A stretch of 64,000 bases of DNA from JAJISK01 sp046759185 (GCA_046759185.1 JBHIBO010000003.1:24319-88318), one strand, 5' to 3'. Shown: positions 44,645 to 53,498, counted from the first letter of the stretch. Numbers and translations are program-made. Notes: generated by a model from the letters alone, not told the origin.

Positions 44645-45082
44645 TCACTCGTTCTCAGGGACCAGACCGAGCTGGGCCATGAAGCCGAGCATGTCGAAGT
44701 ACGAGCGCTGCTCGGTAATCTTCCCGTTCTCGACCTTGACGACGTCCGCGGACCACATCCTGATGGTCTTGTTCGTCGGGGGGACCTCCGATCCGTCGGG
44801 GTTGACGAGGGTGCCCGTGTGGGTTCCCTCGAGTTCCTCCTCGACCACGACCCAGTCGCCCTGGCCAAAGCTGTTGACGATGGTCCCCTTGAGGTCCCCG
44901 AACGCGTCGAAGAAGGGTCTCATCCATCCCTTGACGGCGTCGACTCCCTTCAGGGGCTCCTCGAGGCCAGGCGCGTGGGCGACGACGCTCTCTGCGTAAG
45001 CTTCGAAAGCGCGATCCCAATCGCGGGCATTCAGGGCCTCATCCCGCTCTTCCAATAGACTAATCTTCTCTTCGATTCCCAT
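44645..45082 (-). CDS. SnoaL-like / NTF2-fold protein (copy 1)
   Basis: 145 residues, a single NTF2-fold domain. It begins with a helical SLLEERDEALNARDWDRAF and ends with the sheet segment VVKVENGKITEQRSYFDM. Many such proteins are polyketide cyclase-like or ester cyclases, but most are uncharacterised. ATG 45082 is preceded by AGGAAGAGAG and a minus-strand GCTAAAGAG box near 45130-45138. A paralogue lies at 47643. No catalytic residues could be confidently identified. Confidence 0.75.
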   Translation of the reverse strand: MGIEEKISLLEERDEALNARDWDRAFEAYAESVVAHAPGLEEPLKGVDAVKGWMRPFFDAFGDLKGTIVNSFGQGDWVVVEEELEGTHTGTLVNPDGSEVPPTNKTIRMWSADVVKVENGKITEQRSYFDMLGFMAQLGLVPENE

Positions 45083-45265
45083 GGTACTCTCTTCCTTGAG
45101 TCTGATTCCTCTCGGGCTGGAAATCTCTCTTTAGCATTGGGCCATTTGAGTGGTCGGCCGCAGCCGGAGAACTCCCTCCCCGAGGCTAAGCCACCTACTT
45201 TTACGCCATTATAAAGGGCTTACGGGTTCCGCCGCATCTGGCTCTGACCGCAGACCGGCATCCTA

Positions 45266-45544
45266 CTATACCGGAATGCGGAGCACCGTTTGGCCTCTTC
45301 CTCGATACCCGCGGGAGAGCTCTCTCCAGACAGCCGGCATTGGGTTGCCCTTCTCGTCCCGGCGATAGTAGTCCAGAATTCGACCGACCTGCCCGTCCTC
45401 CCCGATCTCCAAGAGCAAGGCGTTCCGTACCCGGGCCGCGGAGTCGGCTTCCATCTCATCCTCGAAACGGGCTACGTACGGCGTCTGATCCAGCCACCAG
45501 AAGATGAGGTACTGCGGCCGAGCTTCTCGACTCTCGATGGTCAT
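45266..45544 (-). CDS. Hypothetical protein
   Basis: 92 residues from ATG 45544. Acidic and aromatic-rich: QYLIFWWLDQTPYVARFEDE at the N-terminus, LLLEIGEDGQVGRILDYYRR in the middle, and a basic C-terminus. The middle segment resembles the closing strands of NTF2-like proteins such as its SnoaL neighbours, but the rest is too short for a full domain. A longer frame extends to 46216 but its upstream part is antisense to the SDR gene. Function unknown. Confidence 0.45.
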   Translation of the reverse strand: MTIESREARPQYLIFWWLDQTPYVARFEDEMEADSAARVRNALLLEIGEDGQVGRILDYYRRDEKGNPMPAVWRELSRGYRGRGQTVLRIPV

Positions 45545-45721
45545 ATTCCTCGCGGCCCTGCGTGAGGCGTCGCTGTCAGCGGATAAGTAAGTGCTGGACT
45601 CAATATCAAGGCCGATAGTGGTCCCGAACCAGTGCCCATTTTCGGAGCTACTTGCTCTCTGCCGGGCAGGGATGCCCAAATAACCACTTGTCTTTACCTG
45701 GGAGGCGGGAGTGAACGGATC

Positions 45722-46717
45722 ATGCGTTTCTTCGTTACGGGGGCCACGGGGTTCATTGGCAGCCATCTCGTCCGCCAGCTCACGGAGGGTGAACAGGAGG
45801 TCGCTGCCCTCGTCCGAACGCCCCCTGCGGCCCGTCCCCTCGCAGACCTGGGTGTCGACATCTACAAGGGCGACGTCACGGCCAAAGAGAGCTTGCGCGC
45901 ACCCATGGAGGGGGTCGACGGTGTCTTTCACCTTGCGGCCTGGTTTAAGGTCGGTGTCTGGGACCACCGCCTGGCCGTGCCCGTCAACGTAGATGGTACA
46001 CGAAACGTCCTGGAGCTCATGGAGGAGCTTGAGATTCCCCGCGGGGTGTTCACGAGCTCCCTGGCTGCCTTCGGCGACACGCATGGCAAGGTCGTCGACG
46101 AGACGTACCGCCCGGCGGGTCGATTTCCCAGCGAGTACGACCGGACGAAGTGGATGGCACAGTTCCAGGTGGCGGAGCCCATGATGAAGGCGGGGCTGCC
46201 GTTGATCGTCGTTCAACCCGGCCTCGTTTATGGGCCTGGGCTAACCGGTCCCCTTCGGGACCCCTTCGTGGACTTCCTGCGGGGAGACCTGGGATTTCTG
46301 CCGACGGGGAGCGCCTACGGCTGGGGCCATATCGACGACACGGTCCAGGGACACCTACGAGCCATGGAGCGCGGGCGGCCTGGAGAGAGCTACATCCTCT
46401 CCGGTCCACGTCACACCCTTGTCGAGGCCTTCGAGATCGCCGAACGGATCACCGGGATTCCCGCCCCCTCTCGCCGCGTCTCTCCCGGGACCCTCCGGTT
46501 CGTCGCGGGGCTCTCCAGCGTGTTTGGACGCCTCCTGCGTGTCTCATGGCGGTACCACCCGGAGACCCTACGTACGGGGGCTGGGGTGACGTACCTTGGG
46601 GACAGCACCAAGGCGAAGGAGGAACTCGGCTTCGAGGCCCGGCCTCTTGAGGAGGGTCTGGGGGAATGGCTCGCATACGAGATGCACCTGCTTGGGATGG
46701 ACCCCCCCAACGCCTGA
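45722..46717 (+). CDS. NAD(P)-dependent epimerase/reductase, extended SDR family
   Basis: 331 residues from ATG 45722, which has GGAGGCGGGAG upstream. TGATGFIGSHL (NAD(P) site) is at the N-terminus, SSLAAFG supplies the Ser region, and YDRTKWMA carries the active-site Tyr and Lys (about residue 139). The layout resembles dihydroflavonol-4-reductase/cinnamoyl-CoA-reductase-like proteins or sugar epimerases. Substrate unknown; the surrounding small redox proteins offer no direct hint. Confidence 0.85.
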   Translation: MRFFVTGATGFIGSHLVRQLTEGEQEVAALVRTPPAARPLADLGVDIYKGDVTAKESLRAPMEGVDGVFHLAAWFKVGVWDHRLAVPVNVDGTRNVLELMEELEIPRGVFTSSLAAFGDTHGKVVDETYRPAGRFPSEYDRTKWMAQFQVAEPMMKAGLPLIVVQPGLVYGPGLTGPLRDPFVDFLRGDLGFLPTGSAYGWGHIDDTVQGHLRAMERGRPGESYILSGPRHTLVEAFEIAERITGIPAPSRRVSPGTLRFVAGLSSVFGRLLRVSWRYHPETLRTGAGVTYLGDSTKAKEELGFEARPLEEGLGEWLAYEMHLLGMDPPNA

Positions 46718-46803
46718 ACCAACCTGTCCGTCGCGCCTTGCCGTTCCACCACTCGGGTCCGATTTTGGCCAGCGGCCTTGTGGTCGAGGTCTGACTGAGG
46801 GCG

Positions 46804-47263
46804 ATGTCGCTTCCCGTGTCAGGCTCCTGCTCGTCATCGGCATCATCACCGGTGTGGCCATACCCGTGTGGTATCTCGCCTTGCCGCTGTTCCTTGCCAC
46901 ACTGGGAAAGGAGGATGCCCCGGCCGGCTTCTACGGCGTTGTCGCCACGGGGACCTTCATGGACGGGGAGCCGGGTCACGTGAGCTCAGGGGAGGCCAGG
47001 CTGCTCCACGACGGATCCGGATATGTGCTCCGCTTCGAGAGTGTCTTCGTCACGAACGGTCCCGGGCTCGCTGTCTACCTGGCAGCCGGCCTGCGAGTGG
47101 CCGAAGGCGACTTGGACCCGGGTCCCCTGAAGGCCAGTCAGGGGTCGTCCAATGCCCCATCCCCGACGGAGTCGATCCACGGAGCTTCCGCTACGTCGTT
47201 GTCTGGTGCCTTCCCTTCTCGATGCTGTTCGGCCTCGCGGCGCTGACCTCTGCCGGAGGCTGA
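46804..47263 (+). pseudogene. DM13-domain membrane protein, broken by one or two frameshifts
   Basis: One frame gives a membrane helix (RLLLVIGIITGVAIPVWYLA) and most of a DM13 domain (GTFMDGEPGHVSSGEARLL, then VTNGPGLAVYLAAG). It then loses the frame at about 47155 and the expected ending (IPDGVDPRSFRYVVVWC) appears in the next frame, stopping at 47263. One missing C in 47155-47158 repairs it. The first frame also lacks a start codon, while ATG 46804 would reach it if a C were restored at 46813-46815. The repaired protein of about 154 residues would be a typical membrane-anchored DM13 protein, a family proposed to act in redox or cytochrome-like electron transfer. Confidence 0.65.
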
Positions 47264-47291
47264 GCTCCGTTCCGTATCGGTGAGGGTGGAC

Positions 47292-47585
47292 CTAAGGCAT
47301 CTTGCCGAGAATGCGCTCCATGTCTTCGGCGTTGTAGGCACGGAGGGTCTCGGTCCGAATGTTGCCTTGCGAGCCTAGGGTCAGGGCCACGGCGCTCGCC
47401 GTCTCATCGTCGGCGGCCTCCACAATCGCGACGGCATCGAAACGGCCGGAGGTCCAATGGAAGCTGAGGATCTTGACTCCCATCTGCTCAAAGAGGGCCG
47501 TTCCCTCCTGAAATCGCTTCGTCGTGTCCTTCACGTTCTGGATTCCCTTTCCAGTCCAGTTCAAGAGCGTTACATACGTGGGCAT
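47292..47585 (-). CDS. GYD-domain protein
   Basis: 97 residues forming one GYD domain, an alpha/beta dimeric fold: YVTLLNWTGKGIQNVKDT at the start and FDAVAIVEAADDETASAVAL in the middle. The family is widespread in archaea and bacteria and uncharacterised. AGGAGG-type sequence lies upstream of ATG 47585. It forms a tight minus-strand pair with the SnoaL gene that precedes it. Confidence 0.82.
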   Translation of the reverse strand: MPTYVTLLNWTGKGIQNVKDTTKRFQEGTALFEQMGVKILSFHWTSGRFDAVAIVEAADDETASAVALTLGSQGNIRTETLRAYNAEDMERILGKMP

Positions 47586-47642
47586 GTGGTCTCACCTCCT
47601 CCCCTGCGGGTCTTGGGTACTTCGCGCGCCCCTCCTCGGCGC

Positions 47643-48074
47643 TCACTCCGGGGCCAATCCGAGTTGGCCTAGGAATGAGAGGCTGTCGTAGTAATCGTGT
47701 TCCTCGGTGACCTTTCCGCCCTCGACCTTGAAGACCAATGCAACTGGGAGTTCGACCCTCTTGTTGGTGGGCGCGACCTCCTGCCCGCCGGGGCCGGGGA
47801 ATGCCCCTCTGTGGGTGCCCGTGAAGACACCCTCCATCACCACCCAATCGCCCTGCCCGAAGATCTGTCTCGTCTCGAGGTGCTGGTCGGGAAAGGCCTC
47901 CGCGTTCGTGTCGAATCGTTCCTTGTACGCCTCCAAGCCCTTGACAGGCTCCTCAAGGTCTGGCGCGGTGGTCACGATGGACTCTGCGCCGAACGCGAAG
48001 AACCGATCCCAGTCTTGGTTGTTGAACGCCTCGAAGCCCCCCCTTACCAGCTCAATGTTCTCTTCGATACTCAT
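47643..48074 (-). CDS. SnoaL-like / NTF2-fold protein (copy 2)
   Basis: 143 residues from ATG 48074, preceded by GGAGGAGAAAG; an upstream in-frame codon at 48104 is rejected because the family starts at MSIEEN. It shares FGQGDWVV, the T-N-K motif and the C-terminal QLGL-PE with the copy at 44645, so the two are paralogues. Probable ester-cyclase-like or ligand-binding role, unproven. Confidence 0.78.
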   Translation of the reverse strand: MSIEENIELVRGGFEAFNNQDWDRFFAFGAESIVTTAPDLEEPVKGLEAYKERFDTNAEAFPDQHLETRQIFGQGDWVVMEGVFTGTHRGAFPGPGGQEVAPTNKRVELPVALVFKVEGGKVTEEHDYYDSLSFLGQLGLAPE

Positions 48075-48178
48075 CTTTCTCCTCCCCCGGGGGTCCACGA
48101 ACAACTGTGGAAGCCTTCGGCTCGTCGGTGAGCGACGAGGAGGCCTTAAGGCTGCCGTATCAGGGTGAGGTGTGGCCC

Positions 48179-48949
48179 TCAGGTGACGACGACGGTCCCC
48201 CGCATGTACGGATGCGGGATGCAGCCGTACGTGAACGTTCCCGGCGTGGTGAACGTGTAGCTGAATCGATCGCCAGGGCGCATGCTGCCGGAATCAAAGC
48301 GGCCGACGTCGCTCGTGACTGTGTGGATGACGACATCCTGGTTGACCCAGGTAACCGTCGTGCCGGCAGCGACCGTGTAGGTCCCCGGCAAATAAGGATT
48401 AGCCAGCTGGGGGTTGTCGGCGCCACGGACGATCTTGATGTCGGCGTCGATTTCCAAGGCAAGGGGTCCGATGAGGCCACCTGCGATAGTCCCCACGAGG
48501 ATGCCGCCGACGGCGAAGCCCAGGACCCCGACCGCCAGAAGGCCCCCCGGGGATCGAGCCGAGGCCAGGCTGGGCACCCGTGACATTCCCTCCCGCGCCT
48601 GGATGCCCAGGACTGCGAAGACGATGACGAGGCCGAGCGTGGGAATGCCCGAGATGAGAATCCAGAACGACGGATCCGCCGGATTACCGAGGGTCTCGAG
48701 GCTGAAGGGGAGCAACAGGGCGAAGAAGGCGGCGGCCGCGATGAGGCCAAGCCAGAGTCCCCAACGTCGCTTCATGAGTGCGCCGATGCTGCCGACGAAG
48801 AACAGCACGATGAACGGAACGGTAAAGCTCGCAAAGGTCGCGTCCAGTCGTCCGGTCACCGCGCCTTGAAGGGTGAGCACGGCGATCGCGAGTCCCACAT
48901 AAGCAAGAGTCGCTGTGAGGACCCAAGCGCCGAAAGGTCTCTTCTCCAT
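48179..48949 (-). CDS. Membrane protein with C-terminal cupredoxin domain
   Basis: 256 residues. Four or five membrane helices (residues 8-170) precede an outward-facing plastocyanin-like domain. Likely copper ligands are the His in VIHTVTSD and the Cys, His and Met of CIPHPYM at the very end, a complete type 1 copper set. The protein could carry electrons at the membrane surface, for example to a terminal oxidase. The multi-helix front is more than an anchor and has no assigned function. Copper demand here complements that of the Mo-Cu CO dehydrogenase, but no direct link is visible. Confidence 0.8.
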   Translation of the reverse strand: MEKRPFGAWVLTATLAYVGLAIAVLTLQGAVTGRLDATFASFTVPFIVLFFVGSIGALMKRRWGLWLGLIAAAAFFALLLPFSLETLGNPADPSFWILISGIPTLGLVIVFAVLGIQAREGMSRVPSLASARSPGGLLAVGVLGFAVGGILVGTIAGGLIGPLALEIDADIKIVRGADNPQLANPYLPGTYTVAAGTTVTWVNQDVVIHTVTSDVGRFDSGSMRPGDRFSYTFTTPGTFTYGCIPHPYMRGTVVVT

Positions 48950-48994
48950 TTCACCATCGCCCTTCAGGCTCGTCCCCGAGCTCGAGCGGCCTGG

Positions 48995-49327
48995 CTATTC
49001 CTCGGGCTCGACGATCTTGGTGTCCCCGGCTTCCCGGAGGAGAACGGCCTCCCCCGGAGCCTCCGTGAAGAACTTACCGCCTTCCTCGATCAGCCGCATC
49101 CAGGTCTCGTCCTTGTACTCCCGGAATGTGTCAAAGTCGCTGTAGGTCGTGCACTCCCACATGCTTGCCGTTGAAAAACGGCCGAACCCGAGGACGTAGA
49201 AGTACGTCCCTCGGTAGGTCCAACCGGGTGGCGCGTGCTTCTGGAACAAGTCTTCGTTCTTCCCCACCCACTCCTGGTACTCTCTCGCCTTGCCTTCTTT
49301 CAGGTTCCCACTCTGGATATGAAGCAT
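48995..49327 (-). CDS. Antibiotic-biosynthesis-monooxygenase/NIPSNAP-like small protein
   Basis: 110 residues, one dimeric alpha-beta barrel domain: MLHIQSGNLKEGKAREYQEW, then GTYFYVLGFGRFSTASMWEC and DFDTFREYKDE. The fold is shared by ABM monooxygenases, NIPSNAP and other stress proteins. GGAGGGAAG lies just upstream of ATG 49327. No catalytic residue can be assigned. Confidence 0.65.
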   Translation of the reverse strand: MLHIQSGNLKEGKAREYQEWVGKNEDLFQKHAPPGWTYRGTYFYVLGFGRFSTASMWECTTYSDFDTFREYKDETWMRLIEEGGKFFTEAPGEAVLLREAGDTKIVEPEE

Positions 49328-49429
49328 AGACTTCCTCCCTCCGCGCCCCCGAGGGTCCCCCCATACTTAAACTCGACACCGCACGCGAAAGGGGAAGGCC
49401 ACGGAGGCCTCTGGGGCGAGCGGGATTAC

Positions 49430-49846
49430 ATGGAGCGAGAACGTATTGCGACGGACACCCCCTGGGAAGCCCTGGTGGGATACTCGCGAGCCATGCGCGT
49501 GGGACTGCGTGTCTATGTCTCCGGGACCACGGCGACGGACTCCGATGGACGGGTTGTGGGGCGAGGAGATCCCTACCTCCAAACCGTTCAGACGATTCGG
49601 AACATCCAGGCCGCGCTAGAACGGGCGGGATCCGGGCTCGCGGACGTCGTCCGGACTCGTATCTACGTCACAGACATCGAGACCTGGGAGGAAGTCGGGC
49701 GGGCCCACGGAGAGGCCTTCGGAGAGGTGCGCCCTGCGGCCACCATGGTCGAAGTCCGTCGCCTCGTGGATCCCGAGATGCTTGTGGAGATGGAGGCGGA
49801 TGCCATCCGGCAGGAGGTCCTCGGGGAGGAGGCCAAACAGGTTTGA
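49430..49846 (+). CDS. ridA: RidA/YjgF-family enamine/imine deaminase-like protein
   Basis: 138 residues from ATG 49430. The RidA Arg is in VVRTRIYVTD and the C-terminal Glu in LVEMEADAI. The N-terminal region begins GYSRAMRVGLRVYVSGTTA, as in RidA subgroups that act on imines from amino-acid metabolism. An upstream frame to 49235 is antisense to the preceding gene and rejected. A CTTAAAC box near 49365-49371 supports the promoter. Confidence 0.85.
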   Translation: MERERIATDTPWEALVGYSRAMRVGLRVYVSGTTATDSDGRVVGRGDPYLQTVQTIRNIQAALERAGSGLADVVRTRIYVTDIETWEEVGRAHGEAFGEVRPAATMVEVRRLVDPEMLVEMEADAIRQEVLGEEAKQV

Positions 49847-49898
49847 GATGCCGGGGTCGCTCCTGACGCCAGTCGGCCCGATCCAGAGTGACGTGGAC

Positions 49899-50618
49899 TC
49901 AATACTTCGCTCGCAGCCTCTCGTCCACCCTGACCATCCAATGGTGGAGCGGCGCCAGCTCCTGGGCGACGTCGAAGCAGCGGTCCACCAACTCTGGCTT
50001 CTGCAGGATCTCCGGCTCCTTGAAGTTCCTGTAGGCCCAGAGGCCGCCGTACTTCAACCAGTGGGCGCGCGGGTGATCCGGATCATATCCGCGGGGCACT
50101 CGCTTGTACTTCACCTCGCCGATTTCGTATCCGCCGGCCCGCTGCAGCGGCTTCATGGTCTCTTCTAGCTCGCGCCCAAGGGTTTCGTCGTCGACGGCCT
50201 CCCGATAGGCCTGCAGCATGGGTTTGGAGAACATGTGGTGGCCGCCATGGATGCCCCAGCCCTCCCAATCGAAGCCGATACCGTACCCCGGGGACTCCAT
50301 CTTCTTGCCAGGGCCTTCCCAGAACCCAAACCAGACGTGGGTGTTGTAGGGCGACTTGTCCTTGCTGAACCGGATGTCCCGGTAGATGCGCCCCATGGAC
50401 CCCTGGCCGTTGGTCCGTGTGTCGTACCGGATACCCGGCGAGATCTCCTGCAGCTTCTGCCCCATGGCAACGACAAAGGATTGGGCAGGCGCCTGGACGT
50501 GATCCAGGTAGACCTGCTTGTACTTCTGAAACCAGTCCCGGTTGTTGTTCTCCTCCAGGGTCTGCAGGAAGTGGAGACCTTCCTCCGGGAACCCCGTGAA
50601 CGGCGCGATGTCCCCCAT
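49899..50618 (-). CDS. DUF2461-family protein
   Basis: 239 residues. FTGFPEEGLHFLQTLEENNN, RDWFQKYKQVYLDHV, then YRDIRFSKDKSPYNTH and GGHHMFSKPML are hallmarks of the DUF2461/TIGR02453 family, cytosolic proteins of unknown function found in bacteria and some archaea. Complete length. The next gene upstream is a broken membrane protein on the same strand. Confidence 0.88.
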   Translation of the reverse strand: MGDIAPFTGFPEEGLHFLQTLEENNNRDWFQKYKQVYLDHVQAPAQSFVVAMGQKLQEISPGIRYDTRTNGQGSMGRIYRDIRFSKDKSPYNTHVWFGFWEGPGKKMESPGYGIGFDWEGWGIHGGHHMFSKPMLQAYREAVDDETLGRELEETMKPLQRAGGYEIGEVKYKRVPRGYDPDHPRAHWLKYGGLWAYRNFKEPEILQKPELVDRCFDVAQELAPLHHWMVRVDERLRAKY

Positions 50619-50661
50619 GCTGGTTTCACCGACCGTATGTACATAAACCCTGTTGTGAGGG

Positions 50662-51250
50662 CTAGAAGGGCTCGAACATCATGCGCCAGAGGATGACGAA
50701 GATGTCGGCCACGCCGATCCACGCCGCCGCCACCGGGTAGGCCGACCCCAGGATGTCCTCCACGTCCTCCGGCTTCGGCCGTTCGTCGTCGGGGCCCTTC
50801 CACTGGCGCCCCATGGGAAGGCCGACCCCCAGGCCACGCGGAGCTTGTTGTGCGGGATGGCCCTCAGGGGCGTCATCACGAGGGTGAGGGCGAAGAACAA
50901 GCCGAGGGAGGTCCAGAACCACCCGAGCGGCCACCACCCCCCATGACCCCCTGGGACCGCACCGCGCCCCAGGACCACGAGGAGGGAGAGGCTGAGGCCC
51001 CCGTAGGAGGCTGCCGAGACGTCGAGGAGTGCGCGCACCGGTTGACATCCCGTTCCCGTAGCGGGCGGAACGCCACTCCCGCGGAGGCGCCGTGGGAGAG
51101 CATGAAGACGAGAGCCGATCCGATGCGCACGAAGACGGATCCACTGATGAACCACGCTGTCCCCCCCGGCGGCAACAGGAGGCCGCCCCTATGACTCCTC
51201 CCGATGCGGCGGCGGGGCGGCCGCCCAAGCCTGAAATATCGAAGGCGCAT
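50662..51250 (-). pseudogene. Membrane protein broken by at least two frameshifts
   Basis: Three successive frames on the minus strand together give one protein of about 196 residues. Frame A: GGTAWFISGSVFVRIGSALVF to LRERDVN, ending near 51050. Frame B: PVRALLDVSAASYGGLSLSL, then WFWTSLGLFFALTLVMTP to NKLRVAWG. Frame C: GRQWKGPDDERPKPEDVED to a final helix (AAWIGVADIFVILWRMMF) and stop at 50662. The B-to-C break coincides with the C5 run 50826-50830; restoring one base joins them. The product would have about four helices and no family I recognise. Sequence error is as likely as true decay. Confidence 0.5.
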
Positions 51251-51269
51251 GCATCCATGAGAGACGGAG

Positions 51270-51953
51270 GTGCGGTCCACGGGGGAAGACCTCGATTCCC
51301 AGGTGAGGGCGGCGGAGGCGGAGTGGTTCGAGCATTGGAAACGGGGTCCTCGCCGACTGACCTGGTCATCCCTCCCGCCCCAAATCGGGGACGAGGCTCC
51401 CGACTTCGAGCTCGAGGATGCCTCGAGGCAGACCGTACGACTCCGTGACTTCTGGAAGGATGGCCCCGCGCTCCTCCTCTTCTGGCGCCACTACGGCTGC
51501 GGATGCGGCATGGACCGGGCTGAGCGGCTGCAAGAGGAATACGAGGCGTACCTCGCCGCGGGCGCCAACGTGGTGGTGATTGGGCAGGGGGAGCCGGAGC
51601 GTGCGGCTGCCTATGCGGAGAAGTACGGCCTTCCCTGCCCCGTCTTGAGTGACCCCGAACGGAAGGTCTACCGTGCGTATGGGCTGCTGGACTTCCAGGC
51701 ATCGGAGGTGCTGTATGATGCCGACGAGGACCTCCAGCGGATGGACTTGCAGGCGGGGATTCGCTTTGCCGATGAGCGCCGGGATCAGGGCCGCCCCCTG
51801 GTGGACAGTCCCTGGCAGCGACCGGGGGAGTTCGTCGTCGACCGGGACGGCACTTTGCATCTGACCTACCGGTACCAATACTGCGAGGACTACCCCGACC
51901 CCCGGATCCTAGTCACAGCCCTTCGGGCCGCTGGTCGCGCCTCGGATGGGTAG
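51270..51953 (+). CDS. AhpC/TSA-type redoxin (peroxiredoxin-like)
   Basis: 227 residues from GTG 51270. The thioredoxin-fold domain starts at IGDEAPDFELED (about residue 38). FWRHYGCGCGMDRAERLQ holds the candidate redox Cys pair, C-G-C rather than the usual C-x-x-C or single peroxidatic Cys. EFVVDRDGTLHLTYRYQYCEDYP is typical of SelL/AhpC-like redoxins. It probably reduces peroxide or disulfides; the exact subclass is uncertain. The N-terminal 35 residues are charged and helical, with no signal peptide. Confidence 0.8.
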   Translation: MRSTGEDLDSQVRAAEAEWFEHWKRGPRRLTWSSLPPQIGDEAPDFELEDASRQTVRLRDFWKDGPALLLFWRHYGCGCGMDRAERLQEEYEAYLAAGANVVVIGQGEPERAAAYAEKYGLPCPVLSDPERKVYRAYGLLDFQASEVLYDADEDLQRMDLQAGIRFADERRDQGRPLVDSPWQRPGEFVVDRDGTLHLTYRYQYCEDYPDPRILVTALRAAGRASDG

Positions 51954-51960
51954 GGCGTCG

Positions 51961-52356
51961 TTAGACCGTGATCAGGAGGGGGTCAATCCGTACGACCACC
52001 CGCGTCTGGTCCGGCGGCAAGGGAAAGTCCCTTCCCAGGTACTTGCGGGCGAGCTTGTGGATGTGGGGGACGGCGCCTTCCTCGGTCACCTCGAGGACGC
52101 GTCCTCGGACAATGACCTTCGCGTAGGGGTCCGCCTGGTCGTGCATGGAGAGGGCCACGCGCGGGTCTCGGCGGAGGTTGTAGTACTTGACCCGGCCGAC
52201 CGCCGTGTTCATCAATAGGAGGTCGTCTTCGGTGTCGATCCACATGGGCGTGACGTGGGGCGACCCATCGGGGAGGAGGGTTGCCAAGTGGGCGAAGTTG
52301 GGACGCTCGATGAGTTCTCGGGCCTTCCCTGTGATGCGCGTCATGGCCGTAGCCAT
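51961..52356 (-). CDS. PPOX-class (F420- or FMN-dependent) oxidoreductase
   Basis: 131 residues, a split-barrel flavin/F420-binding protein: FAHLATLLPDGSPHVTPMWI, then VKYYNLRRDPRVALSMHD and VIVRGRVLEVTE. This matches small PPOX-class proteins named F420-dependent in archaea and actinobacteria. ATG 52356 or ATG 52344 may be the start. A TATA-like TATAAG around 52410-52415 on the minus strand serves this gene and overlaps the divergent promoter. Confidence 0.82.
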   Translation of the reverse strand: MATAMTRITGKARELIERPNFAHLATLLPDGSPHVTPMWIDTEDDLLLMNTAVGRVKYYNLRRDPRVALSMHDQADPYAKVIVRGRVLEVTEEGAVPHIHKLARKYLGRDFPLPPDQTRVVVRIDPLLITV

Positions 52357-52439
52357 TGGACCCCCCCTGGATAAGGCCTTGCGACCAACGGTCGCCCTCT
52401 CCCGGAAGGTAACGTCTTATACCCGGTCCTGAGTTTCAG

Positions 52440-52799
52440 GTGCGGGACTGGAGGAGGAGAGGCAAGGTGTTCCAGAGACTGCGCTCATCTCATCGACCGA
52501 TAGGATTGTTGACCATCGTTTCGTTGGGGGCCTTCACCCTCCTCCTCGCTCTCTCAGTCGGGACTTCAGTGGCCGATGACGTGAGTTCCGCGGAAGCCCG
52601 CGGGCAACTCGGCATGGATGCAGCCCAGCCCGAAACACCCGTCACGGCGGGACCGCGCCTTTCGGCCCAAGGAAGCCAAGACGCGCCTTGGTTGGAGACG
52701 ACGGCCTACCTCGTCGTTGCGTCCTTGATCTTCGCCGGGTACGCCCTGGCCGCACGGAAGGTGCCCTGGTTGCGCCCTCGACGCCAACGGAAGCCTTAA
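52440..52799 (+). CDS. Small membrane protein of unknown function
   Basis: 119 residues with an N-terminal helix (IGLLTIVSLGAFTLLLALSVGTSVA), a Gln/Pro/Ala-rich extracytoplasmic stretch of about 50 residues, and a second helix (AYLVVASLIFAGYALAA) followed by a basic tail. GTG 52440 fits a leaderless start from CTTATACC near 52411-52418; GTG 52467 with GGAGAGGC upstream is the alternative. Looks like a surface-exposed hairpin protein; no family recognised. Confidence 0.55.
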   Translation: MRDWRRRGKVFQRLRSSHRPIGLLTIVSLGAFTLLLALSVGTSVADDVSSAEARGQLGMDAAQPETPVTAGPRLSAQGSQDAPWLETTAYLVVASLIFAGYALAARKVPWLRPRRQRKP

Positions 52800-52821
52800 C
52801 TCCGAAGTCCTCTCCCGCAAG

Positions 52822-53331
52822 GTGCCGTGGATCTTCGGCTACGGCTCCCTCATGTGGGATCCCTTCTTCCCCTATCTCCGACGTGAGCGCGCCGTGCTCT
52901 CTGGGTATCACCGCGCTTTCGTCATGGCCTTCGCCCGGGTATGGGGCCGCCCCGAGGCCCCGTGTGTGGTTCTAGGTCTTGAGCTCGGGGGGATGTGTGA
53001 GGGTGTGGCGTATGAGGTGGAGGCGGGCGAGCTTGAGAATATCGAAGAGCAGCTCCTCGCCTTCGAAGGGGACGCGTTCGAAGTGACCCGAAGGACGGTC
53101 TTCGTGGCGGACCGCGAGGTCGAAGCGACGGTGGCCCTAAGCAGGCCTTCCCATCAGGACTACCTCGGGCGAGTCCCCGAGGCAACACGGGTTGCGATGG
53201 TCATCCAAAGCCGCGGTCCCGATGGGTCGTGCCTGGAATATGTGGAGGACACGGCGAAGTCTCTCGAGCGGCTCGGGATCAAGGACCAAGGTGTCCTCCG
53301 CTTTCTCACGAAGGTGAAAGAGGCAGGCTGA
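52822..53331 (+). CDS. Gamma-glutamylcyclotransferase-like (GGCT/ChaC-fold) protein
   Basis: 169 residues from GTG 52822. The N-terminus WIFGYGSLMWDP is the substrate-binding loop of the GGCT/ChaC fold. The usual acidic catalytic residue would lie in ENIEEQLLAFEGDAFEV. ChaC enzymes cleave gamma-glutamyl peptides to 5-oxoproline; archaea generally lack glutathione, so another gamma-glutamyl substrate is likely. Starts 22 bases after the preceding small membrane protein. Confidence 0.8.
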   Translation: MPWIFGYGSLMWDPFFPYLRRERAVLSGYHRAFVMAFARVWGRPEAPCVVLGLELGGMCEGVAYEVEAGELENIEEQLLAFEGDAFEVTRRTVFVADREVEATVALSRPSHQDYLGRVPEATRVAMVIQSRGPDGSCLEYVEDTAKSLERLGIKDQGVLRFLTKVKEAG

Positions 53332-53498
53332 GGCCCCTCGCGGCCATCCGAGAGTCATGACCGGCACAGCGAGGCTCGTATGCGCCTGGAACGTTGCTTT
53401 GAGACGGGGCCTTAGAAACGTGTCCCGTGGGGTTGAGAACTTAGGGTCATCCCAAATACCCCGAATCCGTTCGGGAAGAAGAACGTGGAGGAGAGAAC

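Noticed and set aside
45208..45216. ATTATAAAG as a plus-strand promoter for an RNA gene
   Set aside because: No tRNA-like or structured RNA follows; on the minus strand it may be a distant promoter of the SnoaL gene.
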